Shown in pieces: positions 34,272 through 44,163 of a DNA stretch of 64,000 bases. Numbering within the stretch: position 1 is the stretch's first letter; every line of letters starts with the position of its first letter. A model generated the notes under the pieces. The model did not search any database. It worked only from the letters and a program-made list of their open reading frames with translations, and was not told the origin of the DNA. Source of the DNA: Hyphomonas atlantica corrig. (GTDB lineage: Bacteria; Pseudomonadota; Alphaproteobacteria; Caulobacterales; Hyphomonadaceae); NCBI RefSeq assembly GCF_000682715.1, contig NZ_AWFH01000034.1:62001-126000 (forward strand), in the 5' to 3' direction. The position numbers and the translations under genes are program-made.

Positions 34272-35243
34272 ATGACCCAGCCTTATCGCATCCAGATGCA
34301 CGAAACCGGTGGCCCGGACGTGCTGCAAGTTGAAGACTTCATCCCCCGCAAGCCCGGCCCCGGTGAGGTCACCGTTCGCCAGAGCGCGGCGGGCCTGAAC
34401 TTCATTGACACCTATCACCGCACCGGGCTGTACCCCGTGCGCTTTCCCTTCACGCCCGGACAGGAAGGCGCCGGCGCCGTGCAGGAAGTGGGCGAGGGCG
34501 TCACCCATCTGAAGCCCGGCGACAAGGTGGCCTATCTGGCCAGCGGCACCTATGCCAGCCACTTCACCGGCCCGGCCGAGCGGATGATTCCCCTGCCGGA
34601 CAGCATCACCCCGCAGGATGCCGCCGCCGTTCTGCTGAAAGGGCTCACCGCCTGGGCGCTCTTGTTCGAGGTGCGCCCGCTTCAGGCCGGGGAGACGATC
34701 CTGGTCTGGGCTCCTGTGGGCGGCGTAGGCAGCCTGCTGGTGCCGTGGGCGGCCAGCCTTGGCGCGCGCGTCATCGCCGTCACCTCAACGGAAGCGAAGG
34801 CCGAAAAGGCCAGGGCGCTGGGCGCGTCAGATGTGATCATCGGCTATGAAGGCGTGGCCGACAAGGTGCGGGAGCTGACCGGCGGGCGCGGCGTGGACGT
34901 GTCCTATGACAGTGTCGGCCGCATCAGCGCGGAGGAAAGTCTGAACAGTCTGCGTACGGCAGGCTGGTTCGTCACCTATGGCAACGCCTCCGGCCCGGTT
35001 GAGCCGATCCCGCCCGGCCGTCTGGCGCAGGGCGGCTCGCTCGTCATGACGCGGCCAACCCTGTTCAGCTTCATTCAGGATGCGGAAAGCCTGACGCGCG
35101 GCGCCAGCCTCCTCTTCAGTGCCCTGAGCTCTGGAATCCTCAAAGCCGACATCGGCCAACGCTTCCCGCTCTCCGAAGCCGCGAAGGCCCACGAAGCGAT
35201 AGAGAGCGGCACGACAACCGGGGCGACGGTGCTGGTGCCTTAG
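34272..35243 (+). CDS. NADPH:quinone reductase (zeta-crystallin-like MDR)
   Basis: This 323-residue zinc-free medium-chain reductase has [14 protein letters not shown] at the N-terminus, [30 protein letters not shown], and the Rossmann glycine motif [15 protein letters not shown] near 155. [14 protein letters not shown] follows. It reduces quinones with NADPH, giving semiquinone or two-electron products. The ATG at 34272 fits the family start. It ends 67 nt before the A/T-rich foreign gene. Confidence 0.92.
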   Translation: MTQPYRIQMHETGGPDVLQVEDFIPRKPGPGEVTVRQSAAGLNFIDTYHRTGLYPVRFPFTPGQEGAGAVQEVGEGVTHLKPGDKVAYLASGTYASHFTGPAERMIPLPDSITPQDAAAVLLKGLTAWALLFEVRPLQAGETILVWAPVGGVGSLLVPWAASLGARVIAVTSTEAKAEKARALGASDVIIGYEGVADKVRELTGGRGVDVSYDSVGRISAEESLNSLRTAGWFVTYGNASGPVEPIPPGRLAQGGSLVMTRPTLFSFIQDAESLTRGASLLFSALSSGILKADIGQRFPLSEAAKAHEAIESGTTTGATVLVP

Positions 35244-35310
35244 GAGAAATACAGCTTTTCAAGAAACGCGGATCGGTGCAACCTGCCCCCTACTTTAAGT
35301 GGAGGTGCTT

Positions 35311-37686
35311 GTGGGTAATGTTGGCGAATTTGCAGGTGTAGAGGAATACATAAATGTTCGGCGAAAGCGGGCGAGGAGATTATTGAAGCAGGTCAACGCT
35401 GACTTCGTCGAGACTGTCATAGACTCTCCTAAAATTCAATCTGCAGAAAAGCTATGGCAAGAGCTGCGCTCTTTAAACTCCGCGGTCCCTTGCGAACTTG
35501 TGCCCAAGCTTGAAGAGGCGCTTCAATGCGCTTGGTACGCTCTTTGGAAAGCACGCAATTATTCAGTGATGGGATGGAAGAAGCGGCTGGCACCAAAGCT
35601 CACGAATTTCGGTCCGGGTAATCTGAACTATCTCATCCAAGAAATGATGCAAACCGGAGTTGAGGTAGATGGCGTGGTTTGGCCGCGTACGCATCAGGTG
35701 CCCTTCGACTCGACTGGCCAAGTGCGAGAGTTGAAAAGCGGAAGTATATCTCAAGAATTCGAACAGATACTGCGGACTATGGGTCTGGAATTTTCATTAA
35801 TCTCCGAAGGATTGGTTGCGGGGTCGGAGTCCGTATTTAATTTTTTGCCGGACCACACTTCATTGGAATACGCGGCGCTTTTCAGCAACGTTCCCGCTCG
35901 GCAATCGAAAGTTAGTAGACTTAGTAACTGCCTCATTTTGAATGTCGAACTGTTTCATTTAAAAGCCGCTAGTATCAAGGATTCAGCCGCACTTTCCAGC
36001 ACTTCTGTTCAGGTCAGATCTGTGCCGATTGCGTCCGACGCTTTCGAGAATAGTCTTTTCTTGGGTGGGCTGGTTCTGAACAAAGTCGTCGCGTCACCAG
36101 ACCCTAGCGGAGAAGTTTCTTTTTTAAGAAACAGTACGGTTTTCGGTAGGCTGACACTTAAGAGTGTCGATTTGAAATCTAGTTTTGTCGTGCCTAAGAA
36201 TAGGGCGTTTTCTGAGTTTTGCATTCTCGATTCCGAGCTAAAACATCCAATTCGCGTTGAAAGATGTTCACAAGGTATCGAGCCGTTAGTATTGAGAGTT
36301 TCTTCTGAGGCAAACTCGATCAGTAAGTTAGCGGACTTTATTTTGGAGGGTGTTGAGCTTCGATCACTATCGATAAAGGATGCAGTTTTTTCAGGCGAAG
36401 TGAACCTGAACGACACTTACTGGCTGGAGTCCTGCTCCATACTCAAGAGCACATTCGCGTCGAACTTTTCCTGCGAAGATATGAGATTTGGTCCGGAGGC
36501 CAACGATGTCTGTTTTGAGGTTCTCGATTGTGCATTCATTCAAGGCGAGACAGAGGTAGCAGGAACATCTCAAGCGATATTCCGAAATTCGACGTTTCCT
36601 AAACGTGTGGATTTTTCTAGAAGCAAGTTCGAGGTCCCTGTAAGTTTCGAGGGAGCAGAATTTCATCAAGAAGCCGCTTTCACTTGTGCTCTGTTTGAAA
36701 AGCATGCGAATTTCGGTTCAAGCGATAGGCGGGCTACCATATTCTTTAAGGACGCTGACTTCAGCTTTCCAAAGCTTGATAGTGAATCTTCCACAGGGGC
36801 TATTACTTTCTTGAACGCGGAGTTTCGGTCAAATGTAGACTTCAGCAATCGTAGGTTTGACAACTTGACCGAATTCGAATCGGTCAAGTTCAACAGCGCC
36901 CCCAGTTTCCACGGAGCAACGTTCCACCAGAATGTCAGCTTCAGGAATTCAAGATTCCAATGGCGCAGATCACGTCCTCTGCATCCCATTGCGATCGGAA
37001 TCAAATTTCGTTGTCTAGTCTGGATCGGCAAAGTTTGGCGTTTTGCGACGGCTTTATGGACGCGTGGTATGGCGTCTTACACGCTCCCTCCGGAGCTCGA
37101 GCGACATAATCGATACTGTAAGAAAACCACAAGTAGTTTTCGAACGTTGCGGCAAGCTATGCAGTCCAATGACGATACGAGACAGGCGGCCATATTTCAC
37201 AGAGAGGAGTTAAGAGCGAGGCATAGCCGGTTCGGTGATCGAGAGGTGACTAGGTTCGAGGTTTGGGTCGGAGCAATTTATAGCTTAGTGTCAGACTATG
37301 GAGAAAGCGTGTTTCGTCCGCTGGCAGTTATGATTGCTTCTCTTTGCATATCGGCGATTTTTCTGGCTGAATTTTCAGGTGCAGGGGGGAGATTTATACG
37401 CCCGGCATTTGGTAACGCGATAGAAATTCAGTTTCGGCCCTTTTACCACTTAAATCCAACCTTTGGACGAGCAGAGGCTATGGGGGTAAACGATCCCTGT
37501 AGCAATGATATTAACGCGGCGCTACATGCGAAAGATGCCTCAGGTCTCACAACCTATTGTTTTTCGATTATGGCGATTAGAAACAATGAATTCGCATTCA
37601 AACTTACGGTAATCGTACAGTCGCTGATAACGCTTATGTGCCTCTTTTTGGTACTATTAGCGGTGCGCCGAAAGCTACAAATGTAA
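35311..37686 (+). CDS. Large degenerate pentapeptide/beta-helix protein with C-terminal channel-like TM pair
   Basis: This 791-residue protein is clearly A/T-richer than every neighbour, with rare-looking codons (TTA, ATA, AGA). Residues ~1-150 are helical. About 165-580 are degenerate F-x(3)-F beta-helix repeats (FRNSTF, VDFSRSKF, VSFEGAEF, VDFSNRRF, VSFRNSRF), as in Pentapeptide_3 proteins. Then comes a helical motif FRTLRQAMQ...AAIFHREELRARHSR, followed by YSLVSDYGESVFRPL leading into TM1. A ~90-residue extracytoplasmic loop and TM2 (LTVIVQSLITLMCLFLVLLAV) with a basic tail complete it. The TM-loop-TM end recalls two-TM channels. Starts are GTGs. I prefer 35311, with GGAGG 5 nt upstream, over 35299. 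Likely horizontally acquired; function unknown. Confidence 0.7.
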   Translation: MGNVGEFAGVEEYINVRRKRARRLLKQVNADFVETVIDSPKIQSAEKLWQELRSLNSAVPCELVPKLEEALQCAWYALWKARNYSVMGWKKRLAPKLTNFGPGNLNYLIQEMMQTGVEVDGVVWPRTHQVPFDSTGQVRELKSGSISQEFEQILRTMGLEFSLISEGLVAGSESVFNFLPDHTSLEYAALFSNVPARQSKVSRLSNCLILNVELFHLKAASIKDSAALSSTSVQVRSVPIASDAFENSLFLGGLVLNKVVASPDPSGEVSFLRNSTVFGRLTLKSVDLKSSFVVPKNRAFSEFCILDSELKHPIRVERCSQGIEPLVLRVSSEANSISKLADFILEGVELRSLSIKDAVFSGEVNLNDTYWLESCSILKSTFASNFSCEDMRFGPEANDVCFEVLDCAFIQGETEVAGTSQAIFRNSTFPKRVDFSRSKFEVPVSFEGAEFHQEAAFTCALFEKHANFGSSDRRATIFFKDADFSFPKLDSESSTGAITFLNAEFRSNVDFSNRRFDNLTEFESVKFNSAPSFHGATFHQNVSFRNSRFQWRRSRPLHPIAIGIKFRCLVWIGKVWRFATALWTRGMASYTLPPELERHNRYCKKTTSSFRTLRQAMQSNDDTRQAAIFHREELRARHSRFGDREVTRFEVWVGAIYSLVSDYGESVFRPLAVMIASLCISAIFLAEFSGAGGRFIRPAFGNAIEIQFRPFYHLNPTFGRAEAMGVNDPCSNDINAALHAKDASGLTTYCFSIMAIRNNEFAFKLTVIVQSLITLMCLFLVLLAVRRKLQM

Positions 37687-37751
37687 GCTCTAGACTCTCT
37701 AACATTTGATTCCTTATCCGTCGCACAAACCCGCCCCATATCCTTGCGGGC

Positions 37752-38489
37752 ATGTTCGAGCTGGAGGATCTTACCAAGCGTGCGCTGGCCTCGGCCTGGC
37801 CTTTTGTGGCCGGGCGGATGGCGGCGGTGCGCGAGGCGCTGAGCCCCGGCGAGGATGGAACTGTGCCGCGTGCGGTATATTTTGCGAGCCTGCGCACGCT
37901 GCGCGCTCTGGAATCCCTGGTCCGCCGCATGCTCTATCTCATGTCGCTGGAACTGGCGGTTCAATGGGCCGCGCCAAAGCCACGCGCGGCGGGCCCGCTC
38001 GTCCCCGGCCCGGCTGGCGAAGCGTCTGGCATCCCGGCGGGCGACCCGCCACCGCGCAAGCTGGCGCTGGCCGATCCGATAAGTCTCTATATTCCGCCGC
38101 CGGACCCGCCGGTGAAATACGGCCCGCGCCCCTATATCACCATCATCGGCATGCCCCGCGCGCCAGAGCCGGAAGGGCCGCCAGACTGGGTGGAGGCAGC
38201 GCCTCTTCTGGCGCGGCTCTCCCGTCTGGTCGAAACCTGCGCCGCGCGGGATAAGGAGGCCGGGCGCATGGCGCGCTGGCAGGCGCGGCGACTGGCCCTG
38301 ATGAAGGCGGGCCAGCGCGGGCGCATTCATCCGCTGCGCACGGGGCGCCCACCGGGCTATGCCACGGCCCGGATGCGGCGGGATGATCTTCAGAAAAAGC
38401 TGAAGGATTTCTGGTGCTTCTGCCATTGGGCGGATGAGGCGGCCTATGCCTCCGCGCGTGCCGCCGATGGGGCATCGGCCCCGGCCTGA
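37752..38489 (+). CDS. Conserved-looking hypothetical protein, Pro/Arg-rich
   Basis: This 245-residue soluble protein is not recognised. An N-terminal helical part (MFELEDLTKRALASAWPFVAGRM, ALESLVRRMLYLMSLELAVQWA) is followed by a Pro-rich linker (PPPRKLALADP, IPPPDPPVKYGPRPYI). A basic C-terminal part carries RMARWQARRLALMKAGQRGR and a CFCHW motif. Third-position G/C is very strong, so the frame is coding. Such alpha-class proteins of unknown role occur in Hyphomonadaceae-like genomes, but I cannot name a family. Confidence 0.65.
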   Translation: MFELEDLTKRALASAWPFVAGRMAAVREALSPGEDGTVPRAVYFASLRTLRALESLVRRMLYLMSLELAVQWAAPKPRAAGPLVPGPAGEASGIPAGDPPPRKLALADPISLYIPPPDPPVKYGPRPYITIIGMPRAPEPEGPPDWVEAAPLLARLSRLVETCAARDKEAGRMARWQARRLALMKAGQRGRIHPLRTGRPPGYATARMRRDDLQKKLKDFWCFCHWADEAAYASARAADGASAPA

Positions 38490-38800
38490 CCGGGGCGTCT
38501 TTCCTGAAAATTACTGTGTCATCGGGCCCGCCTGGGCCCTGCCTGCTCGGGTGCGTGAGGGTGGGCAGGCAGGGCTATGGGCGGCGGGGTGCAGTTGATG
38601 GGAACCGCCCATTTTCATCTCGAAGGTCATGGGAATTTGCAGGTGCCATGACGCCCGGGAGGGGGTGACGCGCATTCCGGGAGAGGGGAAAGGTGTTCGC
38701 GCCACAGGGGAAATATGCCCCATGACGGATGAAGGGATGTTTGCCGGATCGCGTGGAATTGACGGCGTACGCGCAAGGCAGCGCTAACCATGCCGGTGGA
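38490..38800. other. Non-coding region between convergent genes, with long hairpins
   Basis: No gene is supported in these 311 nt. There is a perfect 11-bp inverted repeat, GCCCTGCCTGC (38536-38546) and GCAGGCAGGGC (38565-38575), with an 18-nt loop, and a smaller GGGCCC-gcct-GGGCCC just before it. No T-run follows, so termination would be atypical. Confidence 0.5.
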
Positions 38801-39706
38801 TTATGGCGTATCCTGTAGCTGCAGCAACAGCGCCGGGTCTATGTAGAAGTCTCCGCCGCGATTGTCGGAGTCCGGATTTCGCCATTTCACGGCCCAGTGC
38901 AAATGCGGCCCGGTCGTGCGGCCGGTGTTGCCTGTCTTCGCCAGCAGGTCTCCGGTCTGGACGATGTCGCCCGCCGCCACGTCGACAGAAGACAGGTGCA
39001 TGAAGACCGAGACCAGGCCATGCCCGTGATCAAGGAACACGGTGCCGCCCTCATAATAGAGATCCGGATCGGCCAGCACGACCACGCCCGGCGCCGGCGC
39101 GATCACCTCCGTGCCCACCGGCGTCGCCATGTCATATCCGCGATGCACTGAAGTGCTCTCGCACGGCTCCCCGGTCACCTTTGAGACGCCAACATATTTC
39201 CGCGTCGGCCCGAACGGCGAAGATGTTGGTGCATCAGAGGGCTTCACGAACCCCTCCAGCGCGCCGGGGCCGGGATTGAAGCTCGCAAACGCTTCCTGCT
39301 TCTTCACCCAGCTGCGCGAGGCATGTGCCTTCTGCTCGGCAGAGCGGGCGTCCACCTTGTCACAATCAAAGCCCGAGATTTCGCGATAGTCATCCTTGCG
39401 CGGGGCGATGGCCAGATCTCCGAACGCGCCGCTATCATGCGACCAGCCAATGACGCTTGGGGCCGACGTGCTGATCCCGAATTGGGCCGAGCCCATGTCA
39501 CTGACCGTCAGCTTCGTGCCCGCTACCGTGAACACGCTGCCCGGCGCGCCGGAGCAGATCACCAGTCCGCCTTGGGTCAGTACCCCATCGCACATCGGCG
39601 CAGGCGTGATTGCGGTATTGTCCTGACTGGCTGTGGGGGCAGGCGTCTCTGCCACCGCGCAGCCCATGATCAGTGTCGATAGCCCGGCCAGCAGCGCGCG
39701 CCGCAT
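38801..39706 (-). CDS. M23-family metallopeptidase (LytM-type) lipoprotein
   Basis: This 301-residue precursor has lipobox LIMGC (Cys16). The catalytic domain is C-terminal: HRGYDMATPVGTEV gives the H-x3-D pair, LDHGHGLVSVFMHL the strand, and TGPHLHWAVKW the HxH pair. It is a zinc endopeptidase likely acting on peptidoglycan cross-links. The N-terminal domain (LSGGL-like FTVAGTKLTVSDMG, WSHDSGAFGDLAIAP) resembles the beta-rich domain found in alphaproteobacterial M23 proteins. Its ATG shares one base with the TGA of the DUF2093 gene, so the two are coupled. Confidence 0.9.
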   Translation of the reverse strand: MRRALLAGLSTLIMGCAVAETPAPTASQDNTAITPAPMCDGVLTQGGLVICSGAPGSVFTVAGTKLTVSDMGSAQFGISTSAPSVIGWSHDSGAFGDLAIAPRKDDYREISGFDCDKVDARSAEQKAHASRSWVKKQEAFASFNPGPGALEGFVKPSDAPTSSPFGPTRKYVGVSKVTGEPCESTSVHRGYDMATPVGTEVIAPAPGVVVLADPDLYYEGGTVFLDHGHGLVSVFMHLSSVDVAAGDIVQTGDLLAKTGNTGRTTGPHLHWAVKWRNPDSDNRGGDFYIDPALLLQLQDTP

Positions 39707-39918
39707 CAGCTGCCCGCCTTGACCATGCGCTGGCTCGCCGCCTCTGCATCCCAGTAGGCTTCCTGAAGGTCGACGCTCCAATAGCGCAGGGCCTGCAAGG
39801 GAATTTTGCGGCCCGTCACCGCGCAGGTGACGTAGTCTCCGGGCGAGATCATTTCGATGTCGGCATCAAGATAGCGAAGACGGGCTTCGCCGGCGGGGCG
39901 GCTGGATCGATCTAGCAT
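39706..39918 (-). CDS. DUF2093 protein
   Basis: This 70-residue protein has the DUF2093 signature [38 protein letters not shown] and [10 protein letters not shown], found only in alphaproteobacteria. CAVTG may belong to a half zinc knuckle. Function unknown. I start at 39918; the open frame extends far upstream but without family similarity. It overlaps the M23 gene by one base and is divergent from recA. Confidence 0.88.
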   Translation of the reverse strand: MLDRSSRPAGEARLRYLDADIEMISPGDYVTCAVTGRKIPLQALRYWSVDLQEAYWDAEAASQRMVKAGS

Positions 39919-39980
39919 GCGCGCGAGCATGCCTGAAATGGGCAGAAAAGAAAAGATGCGCCGCGCAGAAAGTTTCCTCT

Positions 39981-40005
39981 TTGTTCCGCGGAACAAATAT
40001 GGTAC
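39981..40005. promoter_or_regulatory. Candidate LexA (SOS) operator of recA
   Basis: GAAC-N7-GTAC (39991-40005) is one base from the alphaproteobacterial SOS box GAAC-N7-GAAC/GTTC-N7-GTTC. It overlaps a perfect palindrome TTGTTCCGCGGAACAA (39981-39996), and the site lies about 70-95 nt upstream of recA. Which of the two elements is used cannot be told. Confidence 0.5.
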
Positions 40006-40075
40006 ATCCGAGTCAGAGATGGCAAAAGGGGGCCTTGCCAAATGCGGCCTCATGGTAGACCTAAGGAGACGACTC

Positions 40076-41170
40076 ATGGCCAAAGCGGCGCTTCAACTCG
40101 TGGACAAGGACTCAGGCGTGGATAAGCAGAAGGCTCTCGAAACAGCGCTCGGCAATATTGAACGATCCTTCGGCAAGGGCTCGGTCATGCGGCTCGGCGA
40201 CAAGAAGGTGATGGATGTCGAAGCGGTTCCCACCGGATCGCTCGGCCTGGATATCGCACTCGGCATTGGCGGTTTGCCCAAGGGCCGCATCATTGAGATC
40301 TATGGTCCGGAAAGCTCGGGTAAAACGACGCTGTCGCTGCACAGCGTAGCCGAGGCGCAGAAGAATGGAGGCGTCTGCGCCTTTATTGATGCCGAACACG
40401 CGCTGGACCCGGTATATGCTGGCAAACTTGGCGTGGATCTGGATGATCTTCTCGTGTCCCAGCCTGATACCGGCGAGCAAGCGCTGGAAATCGCGGATAC
40501 GCTGGTGCGTTCCGGCGCGGTGGATTTGCTGGTCATCGACTCGGTCGCTGCCCTGACGCCGCGCGCTGAACTTGAGGGCGAGATGGGTGATTCCCTGCCG
40601 GGGCTTCAGGCCCGCTTGATGAGCCAGGCGCTTCGCAAGCTGACTGGCTCCATTTCCAAGTCCAAATGCATGGTGATCTTCATCAACCAGATCCGGATGA
40701 AGATTGGCGTCATGTTCGGTAGCCCGGAAACCACGACGGGCGGTAATGCCTTGAAATTCTACTCATCTGTTCGTCTGGACATCCGCCGTATCGGCGCGAT
40801 CAAGGATCGTGATGAAGTGATCGGTAACCAGACCCGCGTGAAAGTCGTCAAGAACAAGGTGGCGCCGCCTTTCCGTCAGGTCGAATTCGACATTCTTTAT
40901 GGCGAAGGCATTTCCAAGACGGGTGAGTTGATTGATCTCGGTGTGAAGGCTGAGGTGATTGAAAAGTCTGGTTCCTGGTACTCCTATAAGGGCGAACGCA
41001 TGGGCCAGGGCCGCGAGAAGACACGGAATTTCCTCAAGGAAAACCCCGCTATCGCGGATGAGGTCGAGGACGCGATCCGGCGCAATGCGGGCCTGCTCGC
41101 AGACGAACTTCTCAATGCCGGCATGGAGTCTGAGCAGGATGACGATCTGCCGGACGCCGCCGAAGGGTGA
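40076..41170 (+). CDS. recA: Recombinase RecA
   Basis: This 364-residue ATP-dependent strand-exchange protein and LexA co-protease has the Walker [10 protein letters not shown] near 77-85 and Walker [11 protein letters not shown]. It also has the loop L2 region with [21 protein letters not shown], and the acidic C-terminal tail [12 protein letters not shown]. The ATG at 40076 has AAGGAG at 40063-40068. Open frame upstream to 39917 is not part of the protein. Confidence 0.98.
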   Translation: MAKAALQLVDKDSGVDKQKALETALGNIERSFGKGSVMRLGDKKVMDVEAVPTGSLGLDIALGIGGLPKGRIIEIYGPESSGKTTLSLHSVAEAQKNGGVCAFIDAEHALDPVYAGKLGVDLDDLLVSQPDTGEQALEIADTLVRSGAVDLLVIDSVAALTPRAELEGEMGDSLPGLQARLMSQALRKLTGSISKSKCMVIFINQIRMKIGVMFGSPETTTGGNALKFYSSVRLDIRRIGAIKDRDEVIGNQTRVKVVKNKVAPPFRQVEFDILYGEGISKTGELIDLGVKAEVIEKSGSWYSYKGERMGQGREKTRNFLKENPAIADEVEDAIRRNAGLLADELLNAGMESEQDDDLPDAAEG

Positions 41171-41233
41171 TCTGATATGCTCTGAAATCTGGCAATTCAG
41201 GGCATGATCTCTCACATTTCAGGTCAATGAACT

Positions 41234-41280
41234 GTCCCTTTGTGGCGCACCCCGCTTGGCGCGCCGCGAAGGGACCTTTA
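41234..41280 (+). terminator. Terminator-like hairpin after recA
   Basis: GTCCCTT (41234-41240) and AAGGGAC (41269-41275) enclose a further GGCGC/GCGCC pairing and are followed by CTTTAT. It is a likely terminator for recA, located in the recA-alaS gap. Confidence 0.7.
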
Positions 41281-41348
41281 TATCGCCGGTGTAATATTTG
41301 TGCCGATTCATTCGGCCCAACCCTCATCGCAAGGACACAGTGTTGCCC

Positions 41349-43988
41349 ATGACCGGCGTAAACGAGATTCGCGAGACCTTTCTCTCCTTCTTCGAGAAGC
41401 GAGGTCATTTGCGTCAGGCGTCCGCGCCGCTCATCCCACAGAACGACCCGACGCTTCTGTTCGTGAATGCCGGCATGGTCCCGTTCAAGAACATATTCAC
41501 CGGGGCCGAAACGCCTCCGGGGCCGCGGGCAACCACGTCCCAGAAATGCGTGCGCGCGGGCGGCAAGCACAATGATCTCGACAATGTCGGATATACTGCG
41601 CGTCACCACACATTCTTCGAGATGCTGGGTAATTTTTCATTTGGCGATTATTTCAAGGAAGACGCGATCGCGTTCGGATGGGAGCTGTGCACCAAGGAGT
41701 TCGCGCTCGATCCGAAAAAACTGCTCGTCACAGTCTATGCCGAAGATGACGAAGCCGCCGCGATCTGGAAAAAGGTTGCCGGATTTGATGACAGCAAGAT
41801 CATCCGGATCGGCACATCCGATAATTTCTGGTCAATGGGCGATACCGGCCCGTGCGGCCCGTGCTCGGAAATATTCTACGATCATGGCGAAAGCGTTCCT
41901 GGTGGCCCTCCCGGTAGCCCGGATGAGGATGGCGACCGGTTCATCGAAATCTGGAACCTCGTCTTCATGCAGTTCGACCAGCAGGCCGACGGCACACGCA
42001 AGAACCTGCCCAAGCCATCGATCGATACGGGCATGGGGCTGGAGCGGATCTCTGCCGTGCTTCAAGGCTTGCACAATAATTACGACATTGACCTGTTCCG
42101 CAATCTGATCGCCGCCGAGGAAGACCTCTATGGCTCGAAGGCCGCTGGCGATCAGCTGGCATCCTTCCGCGTGATCGCAGACCATTTGCGTACGTCGGCG
42201 TTTTTGATCGCCGATGGCGTACTGCCGTCCAATGAAGGTCGTGGTTATGTCCTGCGCCGCATCATGCGCCGTGCCATGCGGCATGGTCATCTGCTCGGCG
42301 CGCGCGCGCCGTTGATGTACAAACTGGCGCCAGCACTGATATCCGAAATGGGCGCGGCCTATCCTGAGCTTGGCCGGGCCAAGGCGGCAATCGAGTCCGC
42401 TCTGGAGCAGGAAGAAGCCCGCTTCCAGCGTACGCTGGGCAACGGACTGTCCTTGCTCGACAAGGAAACCGCGAACATGAAGGCGGGCGATGCGCTACCG
42501 GGCGATGTGGCTTTCAAATTGTCGGACACGTACGGATTTCCACTTGATCTGACGCAAGACATTCTGCGTGGGCGAGATATGGGTGTCGATGTCGCCGGGT
42601 TCGAGGCTGCACTGGAGCAACAGCGCCAAGACAGCCGCGCAGCGGGTTTCTCCTCGGGAGATCAGGCTGCGGAGGATATCTGGTTCCGTGTTCGCGATGA
42701 TGCTGGTGCCACCAAATTTACCGGTTACGACAGCACAGATGGAAAGGGGAAGCTGGTTGCGATTGCGGCCGGCGGAGCGCGCGTGGATACATTGTCACCA
42801 GGCGCAGCCGAGATCGTGTTCGATACAACCCCATTTTATGCCGAGTCTGGAGGGCAGGCGGGAGATCATGGTGAAATCGTCTTCGCGAACGGAGCGCGCT
42901 TCATCGTGCGTGATGTGCAAAAGCGTGCTGCTGATCTACATGTGCATATTGGCGAACTCGTTTCCGGTGAAGTGAAGCTGGGTGAGTCCGCAGACCTTCG
43001 CGTAGATGCGGAGCGTCGACGCGCCATCATGGCCAATCATTCGGCCACTCACATCATGCATGCGGCCCTGCGCAAGGTGCTGGGTGAGCACGTCACGCAG
43101 AAAGGGTCCCTCGTCGAGGCAGATCGATTCCGGTTTGACTTCTCCCACAATGGCCCAATGAGCCAGGCTGAGATCGAGGCCGTGGAAGACGAAGTCAACG
43201 CCCAGATCCGTGAGAACATGCCGACGGGAATTCAGGTGACTTCGCCGGACAAGGCCATCGAAGCAGGTGCCTTGGCTCTGTTTGGTGAGAAATATGGCGA
43301 TGAAGTTCGTGTGCTGTCCATGGGCACGGGCGATGCGCGGCGCTACTCGGTTGAGCTGTGTGGCGGAACGCATGTGGAGCGGTCTGGCGATATTGGCCTT
43401 TTTGTCATTACGTCAGAGAGCGGTGTATCGGCAGGTGTGCGCCGGGTGGAGGCCGCAACAGGCGCAGAGGCAGTTGCCTTCCTGAAAGGACGTGCGCAGA
43501 TCGCGGTCGATCTGTCTGAAAGCCTGAAAGTTCCGCTCAAGGATGTTCCGCGGCGCGTGGCGGCTCTGGGAGACGAGCGCAAGGCGCTGGAGAAAGAGCT
43601 TGCCGAAGCCAAGCGCAAGCTCGCCATGGGCGGCGGCGGGGCTGCTCCTGCCGGACCGGAAGAGATCAATGGCGTCAAGCTGATGGCACGTATTGCCGAA
43701 GGTGTCGGCGGCAAGGAATTGCGTACGCTGGTCGATGAGGCCAAGGCGCAGATCGGTTCCGGCATTGTCGTTTTCGTGGGCGTCGCGGACGGTAAGGCGG
43801 GCGTTGCCGTTGGCGTAACCAAAGACCTGACCGACACTTACTCTGCTGTCGACCTGGTGAAAGCGGCCAGCGAAGCCCTCGGCGGCAAGGGCGGTGGCGG
43901 CCGACCTGACATGGCCCAGGCCGGGGGGCCGGATGCGGACAAGGCAGACGAGGCGCTGGCAGCCGTGCGTGCCGCGCTCGCAGGCTAG
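41349..43988 (+). CDS. alaS: Alanyl-tRNA synthetase
   Basis: This 879-residue class II synthetase has the catalytic core [21 protein letters not shown] (motif-1/2 region), the editing-domain zinc ligands HSATHIMH and [13 protein letters not shown], and a C-terminal DHHA1 domain ([20 protein letters not shown]...). All domains are complete. The ATG at 41349 gives the usual [16 protein letters not shown] start. A hairpin terminator and the SAM-II riboswitch of metA follow immediately. Confidence 0.98.
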   Translation: MTGVNEIRETFLSFFEKRGHLRQASAPLIPQNDPTLLFVNAGMVPFKNIFTGAETPPGPRATTSQKCVRAGGKHNDLDNVGYTARHHTFFEMLGNFSFGDYFKEDAIAFGWELCTKEFALDPKKLLVTVYAEDDEAAAIWKKVAGFDDSKIIRIGTSDNFWSMGDTGPCGPCSEIFYDHGESVPGGPPGSPDEDGDRFIEIWNLVFMQFDQQADGTRKNLPKPSIDTGMGLERISAVLQGLHNNYDIDLFRNLIAAEEDLYGSKAAGDQLASFRVIADHLRTSAFLIADGVLPSNEGRGYVLRRIMRRAMRHGHLLGARAPLMYKLAPALISEMGAAYPELGRAKAAIESALEQEEARFQRTLGNGLSLLDKETANMKAGDALPGDVAFKLSDTYGFPLDLTQDILRGRDMGVDVAGFEAALEQQRQDSRAAGFSSGDQAAEDIWFRVRDDAGATKFTGYDSTDGKGKLVAIAAGGARVDTLSPGAAEIVFDTTPFYAESGGQAGDHGEIVFANGARFIVRDVQKRAADLHVHIGELVSGEVKLGESADLRVDAERRRAIMANHSATHIMHAALRKVLGEHVTQKGSLVEADRFRFDFSHNGPMSQAEIEAVEDEVNAQIRENMPTGIQVTSPDKAIEAGALALFGEKYGDEVRVLSMGTGDARRYSVELCGGTHVERSGDIGLFVITSESGVSAGVRRVEAATGAEAVAFLKGRAQIAVDLSESLKVPLKDVPRRVAALGDERKALEKELAEAKRKLAMGGGGAAPAGPEEINGVKLMARIAEGVGGKELRTLVDEAKAQIGSGIVVFVGVADGKAGVAVGVTKDLTDTYSAVDLVKAASEALGGKGGGGRPDMAQAGGPDADKADEALAAVRAALAG

Positions 43989-44018
43989 GCGGCCAGGCCA
44001 GCAATTGACTCAAACGGC

Positions 44019-44040
44019 GGAGCCCCTATGTAGGGGCTCC
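44019..44040 (+). terminator. Terminator hairpin of alaS
   Basis: The perfect 10-bp arms GGAGCCCCTA and TAGGGGCTCC have a 2-nt loop, abutting the SAM-II aptamer at 44042. The U-tract is poor, so it may work as an insulating or Rho-assisted hairpin. Confidence 0.65.
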
Positions 44041-44041
44041 G

Positions 44042-44095
44042 TGGTGATTTGGTCGGTCGGCTTGCAGCCACGTTAAACAACTTGCTAAAAGGCTG
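44042..44095 (+). ncRNA. SAM-II riboswitch (metA leader)
   Basis: The SAM-II consensus is present in order: GTGATTTGG, CGGCTTGCAGCCACGTTAAA (44059-44078), then the pseudoknot strand GCTAAAAGG. This compact H-type pseudoknot binds S-adenosylmethionine and normally represses translation or transcription of methionine genes in alphaproteobacteria. metA starts about 69 nt after it. Confidence 0.95.
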
Positions 44096-44163
44096 CGCGG
44101 ATATTCCGAACACCCTCACGGCAAGAGTCCGGCTGGCCAGAACTTGGTAGCGGAGTATTGCGT

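Noticed and set aside
38511-38723. 70-codon minus-strand frame between the hypothetical gene and the M23 gene
   Set aside because: Low-complexity Pro/Arg translation over a hairpin-rich intergenic region; no start signals.
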